Below, in pieces: positions 34,851 through 42,393 of a stretch of 64,000 nucleotides of DNA. Origin of the DNA: an uncultured Caulobacterales bacterium (lineage in GTDB: Bacteria; Pseudomonadota; Alphaproteobacteria; Caulobacterales; Maricaulaceae). A program made the position numbers and the translations under genes. The stretch is from positions 310,001 through 374,000 of the forward strand of contig CANNER010000002.1 of the NCBI GenBank assembly GCA_947503715.1. Direction: 5' to 3'. Within the stretch, counting starts at the first letter, position 1. Each line of letters starts with the position of its first letter. The notes beneath the pieces were generated by a model, which was not told the origin of the DNA, searched no databases, and was given only the letters and a program-made list of their open reading frames with translations.

Positions 34851-36847
34851 CGACACGTTCAACGGCGCAACCCTCCTTCCGTATGTTACGCAGCATTGCC
34901 CTGATCGGTACGGATGTTGTCTTTGCTTTGTTTTCCATGATGGCGGTTGTCCGCTGGCGCTATGATTTTCTAAACCAACCCATTCGCAGCGATATTGACC
35001 ACCGCGCGGGCTGGATTACAGCGGGCGTTGTCTTGGTGACATGGGTTGTCATGCGGCAGGATCGGGCGATTTGGCGCTTCACAACGCTGCATGATTTCCG
35101 AAAGCTGCTCGTCGGTATTGTTGTCGTTATGCTCTCCGTGCCGCTCTTGCTCTATTTCTTTTTTGATCGGGCCGAGGCTTTCCCGCGCTCTGCGCCATTT
35201 TTGGCGGGTGCCCTTTTCTTCGGTCTTATTCTGGTGTCGCGCCTCATCGCGATGATGATCCAGAACGGTGATTTCAGGGCGCTATTTCGGGCGCGCTCGA
35301 CCTATGCGCAGGACGCGTTGCTCGTCGGGCCGGCGCCGCACCTCTATAATTACCTGAATGACCGCGCGCGAAAGAAAAAGAGCGGACCGGGCTTCAACCC
35401 TGTCGGCCTGATTGAAACCTCAGGACAATATCAGGGACGGTCCATTCGGTCCGTTCCGATTCTGGGTGATCTGGATGAATTGCGAGAGGTGTATAAAAAC
35501 ATCTCAGGGCGGCAGGACCGACCCCTTCAAATTGTCTCTGTCGATCCCGCGCCGGATCGGGCGCAGACGGCGAACCTTATTAAAATTGCCTCGGATCTGG
35601 GGGCGCCACTCGGTCGTCGATCGACAGATGCCAGTCTCGGATTGTCCCCCTTTGAAGCGGCCGATTTAATTGGGCGCGAAATGCGCCGGCTTGACCTAAC
35701 ACCCGTGAAAGAGATGTTTCAGGGCAAGCGGGTTCTCGTGACGGGCGCGGGCGGATCGATTGGGTCGGAACTCTCGCAACAGATTGCGGCGTTGGACCCG
35801 GCGTCTTTAATTCTCGTCGATCATTCGGAATTTCATCTTTATAATCTGGAGAAACGCCTCGCACCGCTTACGCCGAAAATGAAAGCTGCGCCTTGGCAGA
35901 CCTTTCTCGGCGATGTGCGCAATGCCCCGCGTATGCGCGAAATATTCAAGGTCGAACGCCCGGAAATTGTCCTCCACGCAGCGGCTCTGAAACATGTCCC
36001 ACTGGGCCAGAAAAACCCACTGGAAGTTCTGCGCACCAATGTCATGGGAACGTCCAATGTATTGGATATGTGCGAGGAATCCGGCGTCGACCATTTTATC
36101 CTGATTTCCACGGATAAAGCCGTCGCTCCCGTCAATATGATGGGCGCGTCCAAGCGGATTGTCGAAATGCTGACGCTCGCGCGGCAGGCCGTGAACCCGA
36201 CCATGCAGGCCTCCTGTGTGCGGTTTGGCAATGTGCTGGCCTCTAACGGGTCGGTCGTGAATCTGTTCGAGGAACAAATCGCGATGGGGGGGCCCGTGAC
36301 CGTGACCCACCGCGAAGTCGACCGCTATTTTATGATGGTCGAGGAGGCCTCCGCGCTCGTTCTCCAAGCTGCCGCGATGGGGGCGCAACGTCGCGAGAAA
36401 ATCGGCGGCGGCCATGATGCTTCGGCTTGTATTTATGTGTTGGAAATGGGTGAACCCGTGAACATTGCCCGCCTCGCGCGGCAACTCATTCGATTGCGCG
36501 GGAAGGTCCCGGATGTCGATATTGAGGTCCGCTATACAGGTTTGCGCCCAGGTGAAAAATTGACCGAAGTTCTGTCTTATGAGGATGAAGACCTCGCCCC
36601 GACCGCCGTGGACGGTGTCCAGCGCTTTAATGGCGCGATGATTGATCCGCACTCCGTGCTCAAGCGCGTAAAGTCCCTGATCAAGGCATTGGAAACCCGT
36701 AATCGTCGTAATATTCGCAAGGCGATTGCACAACTCGTCCCCATCTATGACCCGTCAGATGTGTTGTCCGAACCGACGCTCGCGGTTGTTCCCAATTTGG
36801 CAGAGCCGGACGTGATCGCGAATGATGTGGACGACCGCTCAGCCTAA
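34847..36847 (+). CDS. CapD/FlaA1-type nucleoside-diphosphate-sugar epimerase/dehydratase, membrane-bound
   Basis: A 666-residue inner-membrane protein. Four hydrophobic helices fill residues about 10-140, followed by a CoA-binding-like Rossmann region (about 150-270) and the catalytic SDR domain: GAGGSIGSELSQQI (NAD loop), HAAALKHVPL, FILISTDKAV, the MGASKRIVEM segment with the Lys of the catalytic site (Tyr replaced by Met, as in the PglF/FlaA1 group), and RFGNVLASNGSV. Such enzymes are 4,6-dehydratases of UDP-sugars for O-antigen, capsule or glycoprotein glycans. Coupled by ATGA to the heparinase-like gene, suggesting a shared envelope-glycan role. Confidence 0.88.
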   Translation: MTTRSTAQPSFRMLRSIALIGTDVVFALFSMMAVVRWRYDFLNQPIRSDIDHRAGWITAGVVLVTWVVMRQDRAIWRFTTLHDFRKLLVGIVVVMLSVPLLLYFFFDRAEAFPRSAPFLAGALFFGLILVSRLIAMMIQNGDFRALFRARSTYAQDALLVGPAPHLYNYLNDRARKKKSGPGFNPVGLIETSGQYQGRSIRSVPILGDLDELREVYKNISGRQDRPLQIVSVDPAPDRAQTANLIKIASDLGAPLGRRSTDASLGLSPFEAADLIGREMRRLDLTPVKEMFQGKRVLVTGAGGSIGSELSQQIAALDPASLILVDHSEFHLYNLEKRLAPLTPKMKAAPWQTFLGDVRNAPRMREIFKVERPEIVLHAAALKHVPLGQKNPLEVLRTNVMGTSNVLDMCEESGVDHFILISTDKAVAPVNMMGASKRIVEMLTLARQAVNPTMQASCVRFGNVLASNGSVVNLFEEQIAMGGPVTVTHREVDRYFMMVEEASALVLQAAAMGAQRREKIGGGHDASACIYVLEMGEPVNIARLARQLIRLRGKVPDVDIEVRYTGLRPGEKLTEVLSYEDEDLAPTAVDGVQRFNGAMIDPHSVLKRVKSLIKALETRNRRNIRKAIAQLVPIYDPSDVLSEPTLAVVPNLAEPDVIANDVDDRSA

Positions 36848-36912
36848 GTGGAAACGCGTGAAACGGCGTGATAGGCGAGACATGATTCCATCGCTTTTTA
36901 ACGGACTCCGCC

Positions 36913-38544
36913 ATGCCCAGCCCCAATCCCGACCTGCCCGCTTTTGACCGCGCGACCCTACGCCCTGTGAAGCGGGCTTTGCTCTCTGTCTCGGACAAAT
37001 CCCGCCTGATCGACCAGGCCAAAGCGCTGCACGAACGCGGCGTGAAACTCGTCTCCACAGGCGGCACGCATAAAGCCATTGCGGGCGCAGGTATTCCAGT
37101 CAAGGACGTCTCAGAGCTCACGAATTTTCCGGAAATGATGGATGGCCGCGTGAAGACGCTGCACCCGATGGTGCATGGCGGTTTGCTCGGCGACCGCGAT
37201 TTGGCGTCCCACCGCGATGCCATGCACGATCACGGTATCCTCTCCATCGACCTGCTCATCGTCAATCTCTACCCGTTTGAGAATGCGGTCGCGCAAGGCG
37301 GCAGCTATGAGATGTGCGTCGAGAATATAGACATTGGCGGTCCCGCCATGATCCGCGCGGCGGCGAAAAATCATGCCCATGTGGCCGTCTGCACCGACTC
37401 CGTTGATGTCGATGCGGTGCTGGCAGATATGGACGCAAATGATGGTCAGACGACGGGAACACTGCGCCAAAAACTCGCGGCGAAAACCTACGCCCGTTCC
37501 GCCGCCTATGACGCGGCCATCGCCAATTACTTCGCGAAGCAGGTTGAAGAAACGCCCACCTATCGCGCCCAAGGTGGCACATTGAAACAGGAACTCCGCT
37601 ACGGCGAAAATCCGCATCAGACGGCGGCTTTCTACACGGATGGCTCCCACCGCGCGGGTGTCGCGACGGCGGAACAACTCCAAGGCAAAGCGCTGTCCTA
37701 TAATAATATCAACGACACAGACGCCGCCTATGAACTCGTCGCAGAATTTGGCTCAGTTGAGGCGGGCGACAAACCGACCGTCGCGATTATCAAACATGCC
37801 AATCCTTGCGGCCTCGCGACGGCGGATGATTTCATCACCGCTTATAAAAACGCGCTGGCCTGTGACCCCGTCTCGGCCTTTGGCGGGATTGTCGCGCTGA
37901 ACGGAAATCTGGATGCGGCGACCGCAAAAGAAATCGTGAAAGTCTTCACCGAAGTCGTCATCGCGCCCAGCGCGGACGATGATGCGGTCGAAGTCTTCCG
38001 TAAGAAAAAGAATTTGCGCCTCCTCGTCGCGGGCGGATTGCCGGATGTCACGGCCCCGTCCTTGACCCAACGGAATGTCGCGGGCGGCATCCTCGTTCAG
38101 GACCGCGATAATGGCTATGTCGCGGATGCGGACCTCAAAGTCGTGACGAAACGCAAACCAACAGACTCGGAAATGGCCGACCTGCGCATGGCGTGGAAAG
38201 TCGCCAAACATGTCAAATCCAATGCGATTATTTACGTCAAAGACGGCTCCACCGCAGGCATCGGTGCAGGCCAGATGAGCCGGATTGACTCGGCCAGAAT
38301 TGCCGCGCGTAAGGCCGAAGATGCTCAAGCCGCCGCGGGTTGGGACGCGCCAAGAACACAAGGCTGCGCCTGCGCCTCGGATGCCTTCTTCCCCTTCGCC
38401 GACGGCATGCTCGCCGCCGCCGCCGCAGGTGCCACAGCGATTATTCAACCGGGCGGCTCAATCCGCGATGACGAGGTAATTGCGGCTGCGGATGAAGCGG
38501 GCATCGCGATGGTGTTCACCGGGATGCGGCATTTTAGGCACTGA
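36913..38544 (+). CDS. purH: Bifunctional AICAR transformylase / IMP cyclohydrolase
   Basis: A 543-residue enzyme for the last two steps of IMP synthesis. The N-terminal MGS-like cyclohydrolase domain has [20 protein letters not shown] and the [20 protein letters not shown] block. The C-terminal transformylase domain has [14 protein letters not shown], the catalytic KHANPCGLA motif, [10 protein letters not shown] and the terminal [10 protein letters not shown] plus [12 protein letters not shown] segments. It follows the epimerase gene by 65 bases. A long palindromic element begins at its stop codon. Confidence 0.97.
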   Translation: MPSPNPDLPAFDRATLRPVKRALLSVSDKSRLIDQAKALHERGVKLVSTGGTHKAIAGAGIPVKDVSELTNFPEMMDGRVKTLHPMVHGGLLGDRDLASHRDAMHDHGILSIDLLIVNLYPFENAVAQGGSYEMCVENIDIGGPAMIRAAAKNHAHVAVCTDSVDVDAVLADMDANDGQTTGTLRQKLAAKTYARSAAYDAAIANYFAKQVEETPTYRAQGGTLKQELRYGENPHQTAAFYTDGSHRAGVATAEQLQGKALSYNNINDTDAAYELVAEFGSVEAGDKPTVAIIKHANPCGLATADDFITAYKNALACDPVSAFGGIVALNGNLDAATAKEIVKVFTEVVIAPSADDDAVEVFRKKKNLRLLVAGGLPDVTAPSLTQRNVAGGILVQDRDNGYVADADLKVVTKRKPTDSEMADLRMAWKVAKHVKSNAIIYVKDGSTAGIGAGQMSRIDSARIAARKAEDAQAAAGWDAPRTQGCACASDAFFPFADGMLAAAAAGATAIIQPGGSIRDDEVIAAADEAGIAMVFTGMRHFRH

Positions 38545-38606
38545 TTTTTTAGGCGGCGTCCCGGAAATCGGTCCGCGGGACCGATTTCAGCCGCATGAAA
38601 AATCAG
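38541..38606. repeat. 66-bp imperfect palindrome overlapping the purH stop
   Basis: Outer arms CTGATTTTT (38541-38549) and AAAAATCAG (38598-38606), middle arms GCGGC/GCCGC, and a perfect 11-bp inner stem GAAATCGGTCC (38564-38574) / GGACCGATTTC (38578-38588) with a 3-base loop. There is no T tail after the inner stem, though the outer arms supply T and A runs, so it may act as a bidirectional terminator or be a mobile palindromic repeat. Confidence 0.8.
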
Positions 38607-38662
38607 CACTTAGAATAGAATTTCTTCATTTTCTTCGTCTATCGTTTTAGCGGAGATATAGA

Positions 38663-39103
38663 ATGCCAGTTTTTACAGAAGAATATATTCGCGTCCGAAC
38701 AAGTGAGTTTCTTGTTAAGCCGGGCGAAGACGAAGAGATATTCAATGAGGGTACATATGGAGATGCCTTTTCCACCTATTTGGAAATAGAGCTAAATAAG
38801 GTCGGCTATTCTGGCGGTGCAGTTCTTGAGGATTGGGGATACTGGTTAGGAGTCTCAAAAGATTCCGATGATCCAAAAGCCCTTCTCCAGATAGGTGTTT
38901 ATTGTCTCAATGAAAAAGATGAAAATCCTATGGAGTATGTTGCACTCGTGACAGGTCTGAAAACGAAACGGTGGGACTGGTCAAAATTTAAGTTCGTGTC
39001 TTTTGAACATCTTTTGGTTAAGCTTCAAACTGATTTGAAAGAAATTATTCAGAAAGCGCCTAAAACTGAGATAGTGTCTATCACCGATGATATGCCGGGA
39101 TAA
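38663..39103 (+). CDS. Hypothetical acidic protein
   Basis: A 146-residue protein after GGAGATAT and ATG at 38663. It is soluble and acidic with mixed alpha/beta character (FLVKPGEDEEIFNEGTYGDA, VLEDWGYWLGVSKD, YVALVTGLKTKRWDW, LLVKLQTDLKEIIQ). There is no signal peptide, membrane helix or catalytic motif. Composition is AT-rich compared with purH. Lying between two palindromic repeats, it looks like part of an acquired segment. Not recognised; a small immunity-type protein would fit the size and charge, but nothing in the sequence proves it. Confidence 0.6.
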   Translation: MPVFTEEYIRVRTSEFLVKPGEDEEIFNEGTYGDAFSTYLEIELNKVGYSGGAVLEDWGYWLGVSKDSDDPKALLQIGVYCLNEKDENPMEYVALVTGLKTKRWDWSKFKFVSFEHLLVKLQTDLKEIIQKAPKTEIVSITDDMPG

Positions 39104-39223
39104 TATATCCCGACTCAATACACGGTTAGACACCACGCTCCCAGAAAATGGAAAACTTAATCCCCACTTATGCGAATTTTGAAAGCGTGGATTAAAAATT
39201 ATACTCATCCCAAACTTCCGTTC

Positions 39224-39300
39224 ATTCCAGCGAAAGCTGGAATCCAGAGATTAAATTGATTTCAGTGCGTTGAGGGCTGTTAAGCGATAAACGCTCTGGA
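39224..39300. repeat. REP-like palindromic element
   Basis: ATTCCAGC-GAAA-GCTGGAAT (39224-39243) is a perfect 8-bp hairpin with a GNRA-type loop, immediately followed by TCCAGAG (39242-39249 region), which pairs with CTCTGGA at 39294-39300. Elements of the ATTCC-GCGAAAGC-GGAAT type are widespread intergenic repeats in proteobacteria. Confidence 0.65.
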
Positions 39301-39421
39301 CCCCGGCTCTAGTTGTTTGTGAACAAAAAACGGACTGGGGTGGACGGGATCATGTGGATAGAGTTTTTGCTCAAGAGAATAATCCCCACTTATCCAACCC
39401 GCGCTATATTCAAACTCGTTC

Positions 39422-39650
39422 TTTCGGACATGGGACAGGTAGGAGCTCATCTATTCGTGCCGAAAGACGGTGTGTTTATCGGTGCGGGGTGAGACCTGCA
39501 TCGGGGGACCGGGTTTCGAGTGCCTGACGGATTGAAACATCCGCAGTCAAGTAAGGCCGTTATCTGTAAAACACCGCCGCGTTGGTTCGTGCATTTGTTT
39601 TTAAAACAATTGCACAGAGCGCAGAGTTCTATCGATTAAAGACCGATAGA
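39422..39650 (+). ncRNA. Candidate structured small RNA
   Basis: TATATT at about 39411-39416 would place a start near 39422, exactly where an 8-bp stem begins (TCTTTCGG 39422-39429 with CCGAAAGA 39462-39469). Further stems follow: GGAT/ATCC near 39530, the 27-bp near-palindrome at 39589-39615 and TCTATCG/CGATAGA near 39627-39649. It does not match tmRNA, RNase P, SRP or 6S RNA as far as I can judge by eye. No clear T-tailed terminator. Low confidence. Confidence 0.25.
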
Positions 39651-40067
39651 GCTTCGAGATTTGGAAGACGTAACGGTATCGCCGACCACTGCTCCCGTCT
39701 CACGCGCTTGGCCCTTGCGTAAAACATTTTTTCTTTTGGTCCTCCATCGCTTGGGCCACCACGCGGACGTCCCGTTTTTTTTCAGGGCTTCGCCCCTGTT
39801 GGCAGGTTGCCGCCCGCCAACCCAACCTGCGTTTGTCACGGACAATCGCCTCTCCTGCCAACCCCAAAGATGGGCGGTCGCATCATTCGCATGTCTGATT
39901 AAAAATGCGCCGGGACCCGTCCCTTTACGATGTGGGGCGCAGAAGGACGGGCTGCAGACCATAATAGCCTGACTTGATTAGGATTAGACTTTACTTAGGG
40001 CTTCACAAAGATTTTATGTCCGAACGTAGAGTTCGGAAATTACGAACAGAATAGAAAGCAAAATTTA

Positions 40068-40955
40068 ATGGATCAATTACGTCGTATGGAAGTGTTTGTG
40101 AAACTGGTCAATTCCGGTCAATTCACTCAGGCGGCGAAACAACTCTCCCTATCAAAATCCACGGTAAGCCACTCCATTGCGGAGTTAGAACGTTATCTAG
40201 GCCTGCAACTCGTCAAGCGTAATAGCCGGACATTGAGTTTGACCAAGGCGGGGCAGGTTTATTACGAGGATTGCGTCCGGATATTGGATGAGATTAATCT
40301 GTCTGAAGACCGTGTTCGCGGGGAAGCCCGCGCGATTACCGGGTCCATTCGGATGACGGCGCCTATTTCATTTGGGACCTATGTTCTAACGCCGATTTTA
40401 GGACGGTTCATGGCGGATAATCCCGATATCTCGGTCAATATGATGTTGGCCGAGAAGCGCCTAGATTTGATTTCTGAAGGAATCGATCTTGCATTACGGG
40501 TCGGGACAATGCCTGATAGCCGTCTGCTCTCACGAAAAATCGGGGATGCAAAAATGGTGCTCTGCGCCGCGCCGTCTTATCTGGCGCAGCGTGGAAGACC
40601 GTCAAAATTGTCAGATCTCGACCATCACGAATTACTGGCCTATTCGCGCAGCCCGACATGGCGATTATGCGAAAGCGGGGTCGAAGTCGAGATTGAGCCT
40701 AAGGGTCGTTTGCAAACCAATAATGGCGAAAATCTTCGCGAATTTGGAGTGGCCGGATTAGGGATTGTCTATATGCCGAATGTGATTGCGGCCCCCGCGT
40801 TGGAGAGTGGCCGCTTAGTACAAATTATGCCCGCCCATACATCTGAACCGATCGATATTCATCTCGTCAGACCCGCAGGTCGTCACACGCCAATGCGGAT
40901 TAAAAAACTGATGAACTTCATCATTGCAGATTTCAAATCAAAGGGACCTTTATGA
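40068..40955 (+). CDS. LysR family transcriptional regulator
   Basis: A 295-residue regulator. The winged HTH is residues 1-60 (MDQLRRMEVFVKLV, FTQAAKQLSLSKSTVSHSI, LERYLGLQLVKRNSRTLSLT), followed by a linker helix and a periplasmic-binding-like effector domain (GSIRMTAPISFGTYVL, ISEGIDLALRVGTMPDSRLLSRKIG, LREFGVAGLGIVYMPN). The SKSTVSHSIAELE and RVG motifs place it in the CrgA-like group. Effector and targets unknown; the nearest convergent gene is the ABA4-like membrane protein, with which it overlaps tail to tail by six bases. Confidence 0.95.
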   Translation: MDQLRRMEVFVKLVNSGQFTQAAKQLSLSKSTVSHSIAELERYLGLQLVKRNSRTLSLTKAGQVYYEDCVRILDEINLSEDRVRGEARAITGSIRMTAPISFGTYVLTPILGRFMADNPDISVNMMLAEKRLDLISEGIDLALRVGTMPDSRLLSRKIGDAKMVLCAAPSYLAQRGRPSKLSDLDHHELLAYSRSPTWRLCESGVEVEIEPKGRLQTNNGENLREFGVAGLGIVYMPNVIAAPALESGRLVQIMPAHTSEPIDIHLVRPAGRHTPMRIKKLMNFIIADFKSKGPL

Positions 40956-41402
40956 GCCTTCCTCTAAACGCCCTCTGCCTTTTTTGGTTGCCCACCGTAG
41001 ACCGAGATAGAGAACGAGACCTAGTGGACCAAACATGAAAGTGAAGAACAGGCAGGGGATGAGCAACCAATGACTGAACCCGCGTCTCTGTGCGTCGCGG
41101 GCCTCCCACGCGCCGACAAAGAGGTCGAAGACGAGGAAATGCGCCCAGCCCACAAGCACCCCGACATCACTGATGAAGATGGCACGGACCTCTGCGATGG
41201 ATGTAAACCCTGCGCCTTCACCCCCCATGCCGAAAAACAGAGAGGCAATGATACCGCAAGCATAAGCGAGGCCGAGGACAATCGGATAGAGCATGGAATG
41301 CACGAGCGTCCGCGTCATAGACCAGCGCGGCGCGAAGATCAAAAGCGCCCAGGCCGGCATGACGCTCAGGTTTAAAAGACTGAAAAGGGTTTCGACCATC
41401 AT
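40950..41402 (-). CDS. ABA4-like (DUF4281) membrane protein
   Basis: A 150-residue protein with four membrane helices: about 4-24, 36-56, 82-104 and 121-141. The pattern (LNLSVMPAWALLIFAPRW, then VGWAHFLVFDLFVGAWEARDAQRRG, then PCLFFTFMFGPLGLVLYLGLR) is the ABA4-like/DUF4281 signature. In plants ABA4 is needed for neoxanthin synthesis; bacterial members are uncharacterised and could be linked to carotenoids. GGAGG precedes tandem ATGs at 41402 and 41399. No carotenoid genes lie in the window. Confidence 0.85.
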   Translation of the reverse strand: MMVETLFSLLNLSVMPAWALLIFAPRWSMTRTLVHSMLYPIVLGLAYACGIIASLFFGMGGEGAGFTSIAEVRAIFISDVGVLVGWAHFLVFDLFVGAWEARDAQRRGFSHWLLIPCLFFTFMFGPLGLVLYLGLRWATKKGRGRLEEGS

Positions 41403-41565
41403 AGGATGCCTCCAATGGTAAGCTTACAGGAAGATAACAAAAAAGAAACATGGGAACTTATTCATGCCATAATTCATTGGTCCTCTGTTAAGACGAAAAA
41501 AGTTTAGGGGCTTGAGCGAGAAATGCTCAGGCTTTTTCGTTTCAATTGTTTAGAAAGGATCTGAC

Positions 41566-41937
41566 ATGACGAATTTTATTAAACTGACATCTTTGGGCTT
41601 GGCCAGCGTCGCGTTCGCGGCCTGTACGACCACGGGAAATGTTGAAAGAAATGCTGCGGCGGGTGCTGCCATTGGTGGTGTGGCCGGTGCCGTGATCGGC
41701 AATAATGTCGGCGACGGCGATGCCGGAGAAGGTGCTCTGATCGGTGCAGCTATTGGCGGAGCCGCGGGAGCCTATAAAGGCAAACGTGATGACGAAGCGA
41801 TTGGTGCGAATTCAGGATTCAAAGCGAATTTGGATCGGTCGACGCGTTATTATGACGACCGAACAAACCGTTACTACTATTATGAAAAGGGAACGTCCCG
41901 GACATTCTATGAAAATGGTCAGTTACGCTCCAGCTAA
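41566..41937 (+). CDS. Glycine-zipper lipoprotein
   Basis: A 123-residue protein. The signal peptide carries a lipobox-like FAAC at about residues 17-20 and a TTTGN start. Residues about 27-66 form a glycine zipper (AAAGAAIGGVAGAVIGNN and GALIGAAIGGAAGAYKG). The rest is a Tyr-rich segment (RYYDDRTNRYYYYEKG), resembling YMGG/Gly-zipper outer-membrane lipoproteins of the SlyB or RcnB-associated kind. AAAGGATC precedes the ATG. A terminator-like hairpin follows. Probably a structural envelope protein. Confidence 0.78.
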   Translation: MTNFIKLTSLGLASVAFAACTTTGNVERNAAAGAAIGGVAGAVIGNNVGDGDAGEGALIGAAIGGAAGAYKGKRDDEAIGANSGFKANLDRSTRYYDDRTNRYYYYEKGTSRTFYENGQLRSS

Positions 41938-41959
41938 ATCACTCCGAATAGGAGTTTTG

Positions 41960-41990
41960 AAACGGCTCCCATTTGGGGGTCGTTTTGCGT
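41960..41990 (+). terminator. Probable terminator of the glycine-zipper gene
   Basis: AAACGGCTCCC (41960-41970), ATTT loop, GGGGGTCGTTT (41975-41985), with two G-U pairs, then TGCGTTTT. Confidence 0.65.
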
Positions 41991-42018
41991 TTTGGAAAAT
42001 TGTGCTTATATCAGAATT

Positions 42019-42384
42019 ATGAGCCGATATCCGTATGAAAACGTCCCCATCCTTCATCCCGCAGGAACCCTGTTGGAAGTGGGTGTCATGGGCGTCGTTC
42101 GACATGTCGGCATTGCGACAGGATATGGGACTGTTATTCATTCCTCACGTCGGTTTGGCCGCGTGGCGGAGACATCGGAAACCCAATTTTCGCGCGGTGC
42201 GCCTGTACGGGTCGTGCCTTATCGGACAGCCTTATCCGGCACAGAAGTTGTGGCCCGCGCGAGAGGTAAAATCGGCCAACGTTACGGTGTCATGACGCGC
42301 AATTGCGAACATTTTGTTAGCTGGGCAATTAGCGGGAAAGCGCGCAGCAGACAGCTTGGACCGCTGGATTTGGGCCGTCTCTAA
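42019..42384 (+). CDS. LRAT-like NlpC/P60-superfamily protein
   Basis: About 121 residues from the ATG at 42019 (a TTG at 41992 is possible). The sequence is a small permuted papain-like (LRAT/H-REV107) domain: an N-terminal strand with GVVRHVGIATGYGTVIHSS giving the catalytic His (VRHVGI), and NCEHFVSWAISGK giving the Cys of the hallmark NCEHF motif. Family members are acyltransferases or phospholipases of class A1/A2, in bacteria poorly studied. There is no signal peptide or C-terminal anchor, unlike the vertebrate enzymes. It lies close after the glycine-zipper gene with its own frame. Confidence 0.8.
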   Translation: MSRYPYENVPILHPAGTLLEVGVMGVVRHVGIATGYGTVIHSSRRFGRVAETSETQFSRGAPVRVVPYRTALSGTEVVARARGKIGQRYGVMTRNCEHFVSWAISGKARSRQLGPLDLGRL

Positions 42385-42393
42385 GACATAGGT

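Larger units (their letters stand above)
39104..40067. other. 964-base gene-free region rich in repeats and hairpins
   Basis: No convincing protein gene. From left to right it holds: a 14-bp repeat TAATCCCCACTTAT at 39158-39171 and again at 39380-39393; a REP-like palindrome at 39224-39300; a promoter-like TATATT followed by hairpins at 39422 onward (possible RNA); a 27-bp near-palindrome at 39589-39615; a TCTATCG/CGATAGA stem near 39627-39649; and a GC-rich multi-stem segment at 39783-39951. Open frames on both strands of 39636-39972 mirror each other and are probably not translated. Confidence 0.6.

Noticed and set aside
39636-39972. Overlapping open frames of about 100 codons on both strands in the intergenic region before the LysR gene
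   Set aside because: They mirror each other in GC-rich, hairpin-rich DNA, have no ribosome sites, and their residue make-up (many Trp, Arg, Pro, Cys) is typical of non-coding frames.
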